Shown: piece after piece, positions 42,985 to 52,250 of the stretch | Position numbering within the stretch: the stretch's first letter is position 1 | How the letters are laid out: each line of letters starts with the position of its first letter | Assembly (NCBI RefSeq): GCF_007004665.1 | Contig: NZ_ML660053.1 | Coordinates: 682,001 to 746,000, forward strand | DNA length: 64,000 nucleotides | Source: Denitrobaculum tricleocarpae | GTDB taxonomy: Bacteria > Pseudomonadota > Alphaproteobacteria > Kiloniellales > Kiloniellaceae | Reading direction: 5' to 3' | The notes under the pieces: model-generated | The model's input: the letters and a program-made list of their open reading frames with translations, nothing else | Told to the model about the DNA's origin: nothing | Databases searched by the model: none | Program-made: the position numbers and the translations under genes

Positions 42985-43698
42985 TTAAGAGGCGCGGGCT
43001 TTCGCGTTTGCGTCCGCCAAGGCTTCGATGAGATGGGCGCCTACTGCATCGCTCGACTGCGGATTCTGACCGGTGATCAGGCGCCCGTCACGCACGGCAT
43101 GGGGTGTGAAATTCTCACCAGCCTCAAAAATCGCACCCAATTCGCGTAAGCGGGTCTCCAGCAGAAAGGGTACGACGTCGGTGAGGCCCACGGCCTCTTC
43201 CTCGCTATCGGTAAAGCTATTGACTCGCCGGCCTTCGACCAGCGGTCTGCCATCGGCGCGCCTGGCATTTACGAGACCGGCCGGGCCGTGGCAGACAGCG
43301 GCAACCACGCCGCCCGCGTCATAGATGCGGCCCACGGCGCCGGCCAATGCGGCGCTATCGGGCAGGTCCCAAACAGTGCCATGTCCGCCGGGCAGGAAGA
43401 TCGCGTCATAGTCCATTGGGTCGATGTCGGTGATCGCGGGAGTATCGGCCAGCCTTGCCATGGCGGTGGCGTCCTCAATGAACCTCTCGACGGGCGCCGG
43501 GCGCTTCGTTGGGTCCGGGTCCAGGCTTGACGGGTCGTGCACTGCCGCGCCTCCTTTGATCGAGGCGATGGTGACCTCGTGACCTGCATCCACCATTGCC
43601 CAGTACGGGGCCGCCATTTCTTCAAAGTAGAAGCCCGTCGGCTTGTTCGTGTCGCCCATGGTGGTATGGGAGGTGAGGACGATCAGGATGTTTTGCAT
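42985..43698 (-). CDS. DJ-1/PfpI-family glutamine-amidotransferase-like protein
   Basis: 237-residue class I amidotransferase-fold protein. The nucleophile elbow carries cysteine in GVVAAVCHGPAGLVNAR; the loop DYDAIFLPGGHGTVWDLPDS carries a conserved acid. This form (Hsp31/DJ-1 type) acts as a methylglyoxal hydrolase or chaperone. The proximity of the glyoxalase gene suggests carbonyl detoxification. Confidence 0.93.
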   Translation of the reverse strand: MQNILIVLTSHTTMGDTNKPTGFYFEEMAAPYWAMVDAGHEVTIASIKGGAAVHDPSSLDPDPTKRPAPVERFIEDATAMARLADTPAITDIDPMDYDAIFLPGGHGTVWDLPDSAALAGAVGRIYDAGGVVAAVCHGPAGLVNARRADGRPLVEGRRVNSFTDSEEEAVGLTDVVPFLLETRLRELGAIFEAGENFTPHAVRDGRLITGQNPQSSDAVGAHLIEALADANAKARAS

Positions 43699-43817
43699 TG
43701 GATCAACTCCGCTGTGCGTTTCGCTTGATCCGAAGATGAGGCTGGCGCGCCGTTTCGAGAAATCGGTAGCGCCGATAGATCAAATCGTTTTGGCCAGACG
43801 CCGTGACAATCGAGCAT

Positions 43818-44741
43818 TCAGGGCGATTTACCGGCTTCGAACGCATCTGCAACGGCGGCACGAAACCAGGCTTCAGCTGGATCACGATGGGTCGTCGCAC
43901 TCCACGCGAGTGCATTGGTCACTGGCGGAACCGCCACCGGGCAGGGTTCGATTTCAAACGCGGCATGGCGCGCAAGTCCATAGGCAGCGAAGTCGGGCAC
44001 AGTCGTGATCAAGTCGGTTCCGGGCAAAGCCGCAAGGATGAGGGAGAAGCTTGAGAGACCCAGGACGATGCGCCTTTCCCGGCCGATTGACCGCAATTGA
44101 TCATCGACAAATCCGGACAGGTCTCCTATCGGCGTCACCAGTGCTTGCGGGCGCGCACAAAAGTCGTCAAGCCCCGCAAGAGGAGGCGAGGCCGCGTTGC
44201 GCACAACAACCCACGGCGCATTGCGCAATACGCGTGTTTTCGCGGTTGCCGTGGGATCCTCGCGCAGATACCCGGCAACGGTCGAGACCTCACCGCTCGA
44301 CAACATTTCCGGCAGCGTTCGATAGTCGCCGATCCGAATGGAGAGATCACAAGAGGGCGCTTTGCTCCGCAGTGTCTCCGTCAGTTTCGGCAGCGCCGCC
44401 AGAGCAAAGGCATCCGTGCATCCGAAGCGGAACACCCGCGCGTCAGTTTCAGGATTGAATGCGCGGACTTCGCCAAGAGCCGCTGCCAGACCCTCATAGT
44501 GAGGCCGCAGAGCCAGCAACAGCTCCTCCGCGCGAAGCGTCGGCACAAGATCGCGGCCCTGACGGACCAACAGCTCATCGTCGAAGATATCGCGAAGCCG
44601 CGCCAGCGTGCCGGACAGGGTTGATTGGGCAAGATGCAGACGCCGGGCCGCCTTCGTTGTCGAGCGTTCTTCGATCAGCGCAATGAGCGCTGCAATCAGC
44701 TTGAGGTCGATGTGATCGAATCCAGGCGGTGTCTTTGACAT
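43818..44741 (-). CDS. LysR-family regulator
   Basis: 307-residue LysR regulator with helix-turn-helix TTKAARRLHLAQSTLSGTLA (around residues 28-47) and a full effector domain. Its 3' end is 120 bases from the DJ-1 gene, which is on the same strand. A second LysR gene lies just upstream. The target is not evident. Confidence 0.93.
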   Translation of the reverse strand: MSKTPPGFDHIDLKLIAALIALIEERSTTKAARRLHLAQSTLSGTLARLRDIFDDELLVRQGRDLVPTLRAEELLLALRPHYEGLAAALGEVRAFNPETDARVFRFGCTDAFALAALPKLTETLRSKAPSCDLSIRIGDYRTLPEMLSSGEVSTVAGYLREDPTATAKTRVLRNAPWVVVRNAASPPLAGLDDFCARPQALVTPIGDLSGFVDDQLRSIGRERRIVLGLSSFSLILAALPGTDLITTVPDFAAYGLARHAAFEIEPCPVAVPPVTNALAWSATTHRDPAEAWFRAAVADAFEAGKSP

Positions 44742-44899
44742 AAAGGGCGCTGTCTTGCTTCATTCGGGTTGCAGAACTCTTGCACGCGGTCACAGGCTGA
44801 GGCAACGGCATGGCTTTGCTTTTCACCGCGAAGTGGTCATTCGGTCTTACAGCGTCAACGTTGGCTTCGTCCGCGCCGCCGACGTTTGACGCGCGCATA

Positions 44900-45814
44900 T
44901 CACCTTTGGGCTTTCTTCTGACGATGCTGCTGCCTCAGGCAGTCGACAAAGAGGCGCAGACACTCCACCCGCTTATTCTGTTCGGGATAGTAGATGTAAA
45001 AGGGCGGTAAGGGCCTGGCGTAAGGCTCGAGGACTGTCTTCAGCTCTCCGGTCCTAAGGTGCTCTTCCATGGTCGTACGCATGGACCAGCCGACCCCGTG
45101 GCCGTCGCGGGCGGCCTGGATGACGCCGACGACGGTGTCGAAGACGAGCCGGCTGGGTGGGTCGATCCGCGTTTCCTGACCCTTTTCAGTCACCCACCAT
45201 TCCCGGATGGCTCTCGAGGTCGGTTGCCGGTAGCGGATGCAGTGATGCTTCAGCAGGTCTCGAGGATGCTTCGGTGTGCCCTGTTCTTTGAGATAGTCGG
45301 GTGACGCAAAGAAAACCGAGGGAACCGGCCCGGTGGCACGGACCGCAATCATATCGGGTGCCAGAATGTCGCCCAGGCGAATACCCGCGTGAAAGCCCTC
45401 GCGCACAATATCGACCAGTTCCTCGTTCCAGGATATGTCGAGGGTTATCACGGGATTTTCGGCCCGAAACTTCGCCAGAACGGGTGCGACCGCCGTGATA
45501 TAGGCGCCCCGTGACAGACTGAGACGGAGTGTCCCCGTCGTCGACTTCGCGCTCTCCTGTGATTTCCTTACCGCATGGACCATGTCGCGGTAGGCCGGCG
45601 CGGCGGCCTCGAAGAGCACGCGGCCGGCATCGGTCATCTCAATGCTGCGCGTGGTTCTGAAAAGGAGGTCTACACCCAGTCTGTCTTCCAGGGCTTTCAT
45701 CTGAAGGCTGACCGCAGGCGCGCCAACGCCCAGAACCTCGGCGGCCGCGCGCATGGAGCCCTCCCGGACAATCGTCAGGAAGACCTCAATGCCGTGGATC
45801 GGTGCGCGCTCCAT
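44900..45814 (-). CDS. LysR-family regulator
   Basis: 304-residue regulator of the CrgA/DmlR type: N-terminal GSMRAAAEVLGVGAPAVSLQ helix-turn-helix, DRLGVDLLFRTTRSIEMTDA, then an effector domain of about 200 residues. It is divergent from the EamA transporter gene at 45914 with 99 bases between starts, so that is its likely target. Confidence 0.93.
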   Translation of the reverse strand: MERAPIHGIEVFLTIVREGSMRAAAEVLGVGAPAVSLQMKALEDRLGVDLLFRTTRSIEMTDAGRVLFEAAAPAYRDMVHAVRKSQESAKSTTGTLRLSLSRGAYITAVAPVLAKFRAENPVITLDISWNEELVDIVREGFHAGIRLGDILAPDMIAVRATGPVPSVFFASPDYLKEQGTPKHPRDLLKHHCIRYRQPTSRAIREWWVTEKGQETRIDPPSRLVFDTVVGVIQAARDGHGVGWSMRTTMEEHLRTGELKTVLEPYARPLPPFYIYYPEQNKRVECLRLFVDCLRQQHRQKKAQR

Positions 45815-45913
45815 TATTTAAAAATACTAAATAATAAGGTAAATCGACAAGGTATTATCGAAAGGATTGAATGCCGGTAGTCTGGGCCGCACAGGCAGAC
45901 GGCAGGAGGGAAT

Positions 45914-46840
45914 TTGACGCACAGCACCGCGAAACAACCGGATCAGGTCGTACGGGGTATCGCGATTATCCTCGCGTCCGTGACGGCGATGGCCTTTGCC
46001 GATGCCGTTGTGAAGCTGGTCAGCGCCGATCTGACGCTCTGGCAGGTTTTCGTGGCGCGTTCGATCTTAGCGCTGCCCTGTCTTATGGCCTTGGGCTATG
46101 TCAAGAGCGTTGGCTTCGGGCATATCTTTAACAGATGGGTTGCCGCGCGCAGTCTTCTGCTGGTTCTGACCTGGTTGGCGTTTTACGCTTCGCTGCCCCT
46201 CCTCGAGCTTTCGCTGGCCGCTGTTGCGGTTTACAGCAATCCGATCATCACCGCGCTTTTGTCCGCGGCGATCCTGGGTGAGCGGGTTTCGCGGCGGCAG
46301 TGGATGGGTGTCGCGGTGGGCTTCGCGGGTGTGATGGCGATCCTGAAACCGGGAACGGAAGCCTTCACCTGGGTGATCCTGTTGCCATTGCTGGGCGCCG
46401 CGTTTTATTCAATGGCCATGGTGCTGACGCGTGCCAGGTGCCGGCAGCATGAGGCGATCAATCTCGCGCTTGGCCTTCACGGCGCTTTCATCGTCACGGG
46501 CGTTCTTGCGACCGCGACACTTCTGTTCCTGGATCTGGGGCCGGAGCTTGCCGCCGCCAGTCCCTTTCTGCTCGGCGGCTGGATGCCCATAGGTGCGGAG
46601 GAGTGGGGCTTGATGGCATTCCTCGGCGTGCTCTCCGCCGCCTTCTTTTTGGGGGTGGCGCGGGCGTACCAGATCGCACCGCCACAAATCATCGGCACCT
46701 TCGACTATGCCTATCTTGTCTCCGCTGCGCTTTGGGGTTTTGTCTTCTTCGCGGAACAGCCCGATTCCCTCACGCTTGCCGGCATGGTCCTTATTACCCT
46801 CGCCGGTCTGCTGGTCGCGCGCGGCAAATCGCATGAATAG
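45914..46840 (+). CDS. EamA-family (DMT) metabolite transporter
   Basis: 308-residue ten-helix exporter or permease of the drug/metabolite superfamily with two EamA repeats. Helix-end motifs: LLELSLAAVAVYSNPIITAL with the acidic-end LGERVSRRQWMGVAVGFAGV in repeat 1 and YAYLVSAALWGFVFFAEQPD in repeat 2. It starts with TTG at 45914 after aggaggg. It is divergent from a LysR gene. Confidence 0.93.
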   Translation: MTHSTAKQPDQVVRGIAIILASVTAMAFADAVVKLVSADLTLWQVFVARSILALPCLMALGYVKSVGFGHIFNRWVAARSLLLVLTWLAFYASLPLLELSLAAVAVYSNPIITALLSAAILGERVSRRQWMGVAVGFAGVMAILKPGTEAFTWVILLPLLGAAFYSMAMVLTRARCRQHEAINLALGLHGAFIVTGVLATATLLFLDLGPELAAASPFLLGGWMPIGAEEWGLMAFLGVLSAAFFLGVARAYQIAPPQIIGTFDYAYLVSAALWGFVFFAEQPDSLTLAGMVLITLAGLLVARGKSHE

Positions 46841-46938
46841 GTTTGACTTTCCCTGACTTGGGCCAGCGTGCCGCTCTGCTTAAAGAGGCCGCTCTCACAA
46901 GCATAGGATATCTCTTTTTTGTATGGTGGAGAGCGCAG

Positions 46939-47379
46939 CTATTGCCGCCTTTTGCTCTGAGCGAGCCTTGCCGCAAAATCCCCGGCCAGATCCGACATGG
47001 TGATAGCGGCAAGGGAATCGGAAAAGCAGGCGGCGGCCTTTTCCAGGGCCTCCTCGGTCGCGGCATTTGCCGCCTGTTCCATGAGACAGGCGGGGGCGTC
47101 TTCAGACTTGCCGAGGGCGAAGAGTTTCGGTGAGCCCAGCGCTTCATAGATCCCAAGCAGCGTAATTTCGGACAGGGGCATCGCCAGCGTCCAGCCGCCA
47201 CGGTGGCCTTTTGCCGACTGAACGTAACCCTGCTCCCGCAGGCCCGCCATGGTCCGGCGGACGACTGCCGCATTGGTGTTCAGCATCCGGCCGATTTCTT
47301 CCGAGGTCGCCGGTTCCGACTTTTCTTCAAGATGCAGGAGGACGTGCAAAACCCGCGGCAAACGGCTGTCGTAACGCAT
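46939..47379 (-). CDS. Rrf2-family transcriptional regulator
   Basis: 146-residue regulator with an Rrf2 winged helix (TSEEIGRMLNTNAAVVRRTM) and the wing YVQSAKGHRGGWTLAMPLSE. The cysteine region is reduced: APACLMEQ and a single later cysteine, so a normal iron-sulfur cluster is doubtful. The start at MRYDSRLP (47379) follows aaggag by 9 bases; the frame is open further upstream. It is divergent from a methyltransferase gene. Confidence 0.92.
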   Translation of the reverse strand: MRYDSRLPRVLHVLLHLEEKSEPATSEEIGRMLNTNAAVVRRTMAGLREQGYVQSAKGHRGGWTLAMPLSEITLLGIYEALGSPKLFALGKSEDAPACLMEQAANAATEEALEKAAACFSDSLAAITMSDLAGDFAARLAQSKRRQ

Positions 47380-47452
47380 GAAGGGGTGCTCCTTTTCTTT
47401 CTTGCGCGGAGGATAGCTGAAACGCATACGTAACAAAAGAAATTACATGATA

Positions 47453-47488
47453 TTGACTCTCGCATATCACGTATCATATGAAGATACG
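47453..47488 (+). promoter_or_regulatory. Promoter with overlapping inverted repeat, rrf2/methyltransferase region
   Basis: ttgact (47453-47458) and a -10 near 47476-47482 (atatga) with a 17-18-base spacer. The inverted pair cgtatc (47470-47475) and gatacg (47483-47488) spans the -10. It is a likely operator for the Rrf2 regulator; symmetry and position only. Confidence 0.45.
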
Positions 47489-47567
47489 AATAGTCACACT
47501 TTGTTATTCGCCTCAACCATGCACGGCCTGGTCGCGGTTGGGGCCAGAGATTGGAAAGGATCAAATC

Positions 47568-48191
47568 ATGCAGGAAGAGAATTCGCCGCAGGCTTTCTGG
47601 GAGCGGCACTACCAAGGGGTGTCGCCGAAAAGCTCCGGACGGCCGTCCGCCGTTCTGACCAACTTTGTGGCGCAGCGGCAGCCGCAGCGTGCTCTGGAGC
47701 TGGGCTGCGCCAAGGGCGACGACGCCGTCTGGCTGGCCGGGCAGGGATGGCAGGTGACCGCCGTCGATGTTTCCCAGACGGCCCTGGACTACGCGCGGCG
47801 AAATGCAGAAGCGGCCGGCGTTGAAGGCCGGATCAGCTTCGCGAAACACGATCTCAGCCAGAGCTTTCCGGCAGGAGAATTCGAGCTGGTCTGTGCGGTT
47901 TTTCTGGAATCGCCGGTCGAATTTTCGCGGATCAAGGTTCTGCGGCGTGCCGCCGAGGCCGTGGCCAGGAAAGGTCTGCTGATCATTGCGTCGCACGGTT
48001 CCATCGCGCCCTGGTCCTGGGCCGAGCCGGACACCGAGTTCCCGGCGGCGGAGGAGGTCTTGAAGGACCTCGATCTTGAATCCAGTGGCTGGAAAGAGGT
48101 CTTCGTCGGTCCCTCGCTGCGTCAGGCCACCGGTCCGGGCGGCCAGACGGCTCAGGTCACGGACACTCTGGTGATCCTCGAGCGCATTTAG
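47568..48191 (+). CDS. SAM-dependent class I methyltransferase
   Basis: 207-residue methyltransferase. Motif I is ALELGCAKGDDAVWLAGQGW, motif II VTAVDVSQTALDYARRN, then FAKHDLSQSFPAGEFELVCA. This resembles TehB/thiopurine-type methyltransferases used in toxic-oxyanion or thiol detoxification. The start at MQEENSPQ (47568) has ggaaagga upstream. It is divergent from the Rrf2 gene, which probably controls it. Confidence 0.92.
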   Translation: MQEENSPQAFWERHYQGVSPKSSGRPSAVLTNFVAQRQPQRALELGCAKGDDAVWLAGQGWQVTAVDVSQTALDYARRNAEAAGVEGRISFAKHDLSQSFPAGEFELVCAVFLESPVEFSRIKVLRRAAEAVARKGLLIIASHGSIAPWSWAEPDTEFPAAEEVLKDLDLESSGWKEVFVGPSLRQATGPGGQTAQVTDTLVILERI

Positions 48192-48510
48192 CCCGTTATG
48201 CGTCGTGGTCCGGTCATGGTCTTGTGATGCCGTGACCGGGCCGATGTCGCTTGGTCGTCCCGATTGATGCGCATGGCTCTGTTGCGCACAAGCGCTTGAA
48301 AACCCCGCCAGTTCCGCCTATTCTGTAAGTAACCCATCGGAGATTTCATGTCCTGACTAAGTGGGGAGGCACCAGGCCTCCCGGCGCAAATCAACTCTTG
48401 AACGACGCTGCCCAAGTGAGACGGGCGGGCGGGTTGTTTTGCGATCTCAGACAGACCTGACACTTTGAGCCCGGGCGACGCTCGTGGCACCGACATGAAA
48501 GCTCAAACCC
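48192..48510. other. 319-base gap without a recognisable gene
   Basis: No protein-like frame. A short inverted repeat gggaggcaccaggcctccc lies near 48363-48382. Part of this stretch may be the rsgA leader. Confidence 0.4.
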
Positions 48511-49605
48511 ATGACACGGGACTATTCCCAATTCTTTTCATCCTCCTTGCAGGGTGCAGGATCAGAACGACCTCTATCCAAAATCGAAAGCCTCGGCTGG
48601 CAGCCCTTTTTCGCGCAGCAGATCAGCGTGGAGGAGATGGCGCAGATGCCGCCGGTGCGCGTCGTCGAAGTGCACCGCAGCGCGCTGCACGTTATCGGTG
48701 ATGATATCGACCAGACGATTCCATCCCGTCCGGATGTGACGGTCGGCGATTGGCTGCTGCTCGATTCAAAGCTGCCGGCATCCAGCCGCCTGTTGGAGCG
48801 CAAGAGCCTGTTGAAACGCCGCGCGCCGGGGACCGACCGGCAACTGCAACTGATCGCCGCCAACATCGACACGGCCTTCATCGTTTCCTCCTGCAATCAG
48901 GATTTCAACATCGCCCGTCTGGAACGTTATGTCGCCCTGGCGTTCGAGGCTGAGATCACGCCTGTTATCGTTCTGACAAAGGCTGACTTGACATCAGCTT
49001 CTGAAGACTATCTCGCGCAGGCCGAGGCGATTTCGGATCGGGTGGCGGTCGTCACCCTCGACGCAAGAGGGGAGGAGCCAAAGGTTAAGCTGGGTGAATG
49101 GTGCAAGCCCGGCCAGACGCTGGCTTGCCTGGGATCCTCTGGTGTGGGCAAGTCGACTCTGATCAATGCGCTGGCCGGAATCGAGACGATAAGGACGCAG
49201 GGTATCCGGGAAGACGACGCGAAGGGCCGCCACACCACGACAAGGCGGCAACTGCATGTCGTGCCGGGCGGCTGTCTGGTCCTGGACACGCCCGGTATGC
49301 GGGAGCTGCAGCTGACGGATGCGGCCTCCGGCATCGAAGATCTCTTCGCCGACCTGCACCAGCTGTCGAGCCAATGCAAATTCGGTAACTGCCAACACGT
49401 GACCGAGCCCGGCTGCGCCGTTCTGCAGGCGCTTGAAAGCGGTGAAATCGATGAGCGCCGTCTTAAGCGATGGCGCAAACTCCTGGCTGAAGAGGCTTTG
49501 AATTCAGCCACTTTGGCGGAGCGCAGGTCCAAGGATAAGGCCTTCGGCAAAATGGTCCGCCAGGTCATAAAGCAGCAAGACAAGAGGAAATGGGATAAGG
49601 GTTAG
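48511..49605 (+). CDS. rsgA: Ribosome small-subunit-dependent GTPase A
   Basis: 364-residue circularly permuted GTPase acting in 30S subunit maturation. The OB-fold is N-terminal (HRSALHVIGDDIDQTI). G4 is VLTKADL, G1 is GSSGVGKS (208-215), and G3 is DTPGMREL, in the permuted order G4-G1-G3. The zinc knuckle near residue 290 is CKFGNCQHVTEPGCAVLQ. Complete and typical. Confidence 0.96.
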   Translation: MTRDYSQFFSSSLQGAGSERPLSKIESLGWQPFFAQQISVEEMAQMPPVRVVEVHRSALHVIGDDIDQTIPSRPDVTVGDWLLLDSKLPASSRLLERKSLLKRRAPGTDRQLQLIAANIDTAFIVSSCNQDFNIARLERYVALAFEAEITPVIVLTKADLTSASEDYLAQAEAISDRVAVVTLDARGEEPKVKLGEWCKPGQTLACLGSSGVGKSTLINALAGIETIRTQGIREDDAKGRHTTTRRQLHVVPGGCLVLDTPGMRELQLTDAASGIEDLFADLHQLSSQCKFGNCQHVTEPGCAVLQALESGEIDERRLKRWRKLLAEEALNSATLAERRSKDKAFGKMVRQVIKQQDKRKWDKG

Positions 49606-49755
49606 GTAGAATCGGCGCGGCGGGGGCACCGTCTCCGCCCGTCCGGTCTCAGGTTAAGCTTCAGAAAGATCAGCGCCATGAGGTGACGCACGTTATTGCT
49701 CATGCCTTTCTCTACTGCGGGACCCTGCGGTCTTGAGCCGGGTTCAATCTCGATG

Positions 49756-51150
49756 TCAGATTTCCAGCGCGGACTCGCTCGGTGCAAGCCGAAGCAGGTT
49801 CGCGATTGTCTGCAGACCCCGTTTGAGCCGTATCTCGTCCGCTTCATGGCTCAGACAAATCCGGATTGCTTCGGGCGCGTCGCTGACCCGGGCCGCGAAG
49901 CTGCGTCCCTCGCTCACCAGCACGTCATGGCGGGCGCAGTGCGCTCGAAAGGTATCCGCTCTCCAGGCTCCCGGCAGTGGCATCCAAACATGGAAACCCT
50001 GCGGATCAGCGGCAAACTCGACATGGCCGAGGATTGATCGCGCCAGTGATTGACGGCGTTCCGCGGCGGCTCGCTGTTGGGCGGTCAATCGCGCTGCTGT
50101 CCCATCGCGGATCAAGCGGGCCGCGACCTCCAGCGTCATGGGCGGCGTCATCCAGACGGAGAGATTGGTTGCGTGGTGCAGGGCAGGGACCAGGGCTGCG
50201 GGTGCGCGCAGAAATCCGACACGCAAGCCCGGCGCGACTGTTTTTGAGAGGCTTGTGACGTAAACGGTCTGGTCAGGTGCGGATGTGGCCAGAGGCGCTG
50301 GACGATCCGCCTTGAGGGGGGCAAAAACATCGTCTTCGATGAGGATAACGCCATGGCGCTGCGCAATATCCGCAATGGACCGGCGCCGTGCAGCCGGAAG
50401 CGTCGTCGTGGTCGGCGCTTGCAGAGTTGGTGTCAGATAGAAGGCTTTGGGCTTCGCGCCGATGCAGAGCTTTTCGAAGGCTTCCGGGACAACGCCCCTG
50501 GCATCCATGGTCACAGCTGCGGTCTGCAGCCCGAAACGTTCGGCCATTGCGCGGACCGGCATATAGGTCAGGCTTTCGGTGAGCAGGAGATCACCGGGGC
50601 GCAGAAGCCCCATCAGCGCGCAGAAAAGGCCGTGCTGTCCGCCCATGGTCGTCACGATCTGATCCGGCTGCGCCTCCACGCCGCAGCTGTTGAGCCAGAT
50701 CCTCGCCGCTTCACTGTGGTGCAGGAGGTCTTCGTCCGTCTGATAGTCAAGCAAACCCGACAGCCCGTCTCCGGCTGCTACTTCACCCAGGACACGCCGG
50801 ATATGCGGTTCGGCAAATCCCGGCAGTGGCAGGTTCCGGGACAGATCGACCGGACCTGTTCTCTCACGGCGAAGGTGTGCTTGCTCATCCGCCTGCAAGC
50901 TCGCATCGGGGGATCGAACGAAGGTGCCACGTCCAACCTCCCCGCGCAGCAGCGCGCGCTTAACGGCTTCCGCATAGGCACGGCTGGTTGTGTTCGCGGA
51001 TACACCCAGTTGGTAAGCCAGCTCGCGATGCGGCGGGAGCTGTGTTCCAGCCGTCAGGCGCTCGGAGGCAATGTCCTCGGCCATGGCCTCGAGGATTTGG
51101 AGGTATTTGGGACCGCGCCGCCCAGTGAGGTCGGGTAACCAAATTGCCAT
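49756..51150 (-). CDS. MocR/PdxR-type regulator (GntR HTH fused to aminotransferase)
   Basis: 464-residue fusion. The N-terminal GntR winged helix is TAGTQLPPHRELAYQLGVSA; the C-terminal fold-type I aminotransferase domain has VTTMGGQHGLFCALMGLLRP, LIEDDVFAPL, and the PLP-lysine site VTSLSKTVAPGLRVGF. Such proteins sense PLP or amino compounds. It is divergent from an EamA transporter with symmetric sites between the two. Confidence 0.96.
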   Translation of the reverse strand: MAIWLPDLTGRRGPKYLQILEAMAEDIASERLTAGTQLPPHRELAYQLGVSANTTSRAYAEAVKRALLRGEVGRGTFVRSPDASLQADEQAHLRRERTGPVDLSRNLPLPGFAEPHIRRVLGEVAAGDGLSGLLDYQTDEDLLHHSEAARIWLNSCGVEAQPDQIVTTMGGQHGLFCALMGLLRPGDLLLTESLTYMPVRAMAERFGLQTAAVTMDARGVVPEAFEKLCIGAKPKAFYLTPTLQAPTTTTLPAARRRSIADIAQRHGVILIEDDVFAPLKADRPAPLATSAPDQTVYVTSLSKTVAPGLRVGFLRAPAALVPALHHATNLSVWMTPPMTLEVAARLIRDGTAARLTAQQRAAAERRQSLARSILGHVEFAADPQGFHVWMPLPGAWRADTFRAHCARHDVLVSEGRSFAARVSDAPEAIRICLSHEADEIRLKRGLQTIANLLRLAPSESALEI

Positions 51151-51165
51151 CAGTTCAATGTTTCA

Positions 51166-51214
51166 ATTGCATCAATGCAATATTGAGATCAATCCTGAGA
51201 TCCGTCAATGCAAT
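51166..51214. promoter_or_regulatory. MocR-type operator repeats in the MocR/EamA intergenic region
   Basis: A perfect inverted repeat attgcat-ca-atgcaat lies at 51166-51181. tcaatgcaat occurs directly at 51172-51181 and again at 51205-51214, 33 bases (about three helical turns) apart. Direct plus inverted copies are the usual architecture of MocR sites. Confidence 0.55.
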
Positions 51215-51223
51215 TTCCGCCGG

Positions 51224-52201
51224 ATGCTTTCCATGGCCTTGAGTTCCCCATCTGTCGGCAAAGGTGTCGCGCTTTCAATGGTCTGCCTGGCCTTTCTCGG
51301 AGTCATGCCGGTCATCTCGAACCTCCGCCCGTCCGAGACGGGGGCGCTCGCCTTCGCCTTCGCGCTGTCTGTCTGGCAGGTGGTCTTTGCCCTGCCGGTT
51401 TTTGGCTTTGAACTCGCGCGGGGAACGAGAGGCATTTTCGGCTTCGAACTTTCACGGCGTCAGCGCGGACGCATGATTGCCGTGGCGCTCTTTACGGGGG
51501 CACTCTTCGGTCTCTCCACCTACCTCTATGTCTTGGGTGTCGAAAAGGCAGGCGCGACCAATGCCGCGATCGCCATTCAGGCTTATCCTCTATTCGCGAT
51601 TCTTTGGGAGTATCTGTTCCTCAAGCGCAAAAAGTCGGTCTTGGAACTGGCCCTGACCGCGCTGCTGATCGGATCGCTTTACTACCTTGGGACGGGAGGT
51701 GGTTTTCGGATGTCGGGCCTGTCGCCCTGGTTTCTCGTTTCACTGGGCGTGCCGCTGCTCTGGAGCATCGCGCACGTCATCATCAAGGAGGAGCTTGGAC
51801 GAACGCCTATTACGCCAGTCCAGGTAACGTTTTTCCGGGTCGCCATCTCGACGCTGTTCCTGTTCGCCGTGCTGGCCGCCGCGGCACCCGCCGGCATTGC
51901 AGCCGGTGTGAGCGCGATCTTCCAAACGATGTCGGCGGTGATGGGCCTGGTTTACTTCCTGGAGCTTATTGTCTGGTTTTATGCCGTCCGGCACATCGAC
52001 GTTTCGCTGGCGAGTTCCATCACGACTCCTTGGCCTGCGCTGACCATGGCGCTTGCCGTCGTCTTTCTGGGCGATAGGATCGAGAGCTATCAGATCGTGG
52101 CGTTGCTTATCCTTGTCGCCTGCATCTACGGACTAACGCTGGCGGGTTTCCGAAAGGCGAAGTTTGCTGAGAGGCAGGCGGAAAACACGCGACAGGTTTA
52201 A
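51224..52201 (+). CDS. EamA-family (DMT) transporter
   Basis: 325-residue ten-helix transporter. EamA repeats include STYLYVLGVEKAGATNAAIA and FFRVAISTLFLFAVLAAAAP, ending with YAVRHIDVSLASSITTPWPA. The start is MLSMALSS (51224); the frame is open upstream but overlaps the MocR promoter. Control by the MocR-type regulator is the natural reading. Confidence 0.93.
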   Translation: MLSMALSSPSVGKGVALSMVCLAFLGVMPVISNLRPSETGALAFAFALSVWQVVFALPVFGFELARGTRGIFGFELSRRQRGRMIAVALFTGALFGLSTYLYVLGVEKAGATNAAIAIQAYPLFAILWEYLFLKRKKSVLELALTALLIGSLYYLGTGGGFRMSGLSPWFLVSLGVPLLWSIAHVIIKEELGRTPITPVQVTFFRVAISTLFLFAVLAAAAPAGIAAGVSAIFQTMSAVMGLVYFLELIVWFYAVRHIDVSLASSITTPWPALTMALAVVFLGDRIESYQIVALLILVACIYGLTLAGFRKAKFAERQAENTRQV

Positions 52202-52250
52202 CTTGGAGTGCGCGGTAGATGACATTGAGGTTGTCGCCCGAACTTGCAGC

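Noticed and set aside
49606-49755. Gene between rsgA and the MocR gene
   Set aside because: Only short antisense frames; the stretch is a gap between convergent genes.
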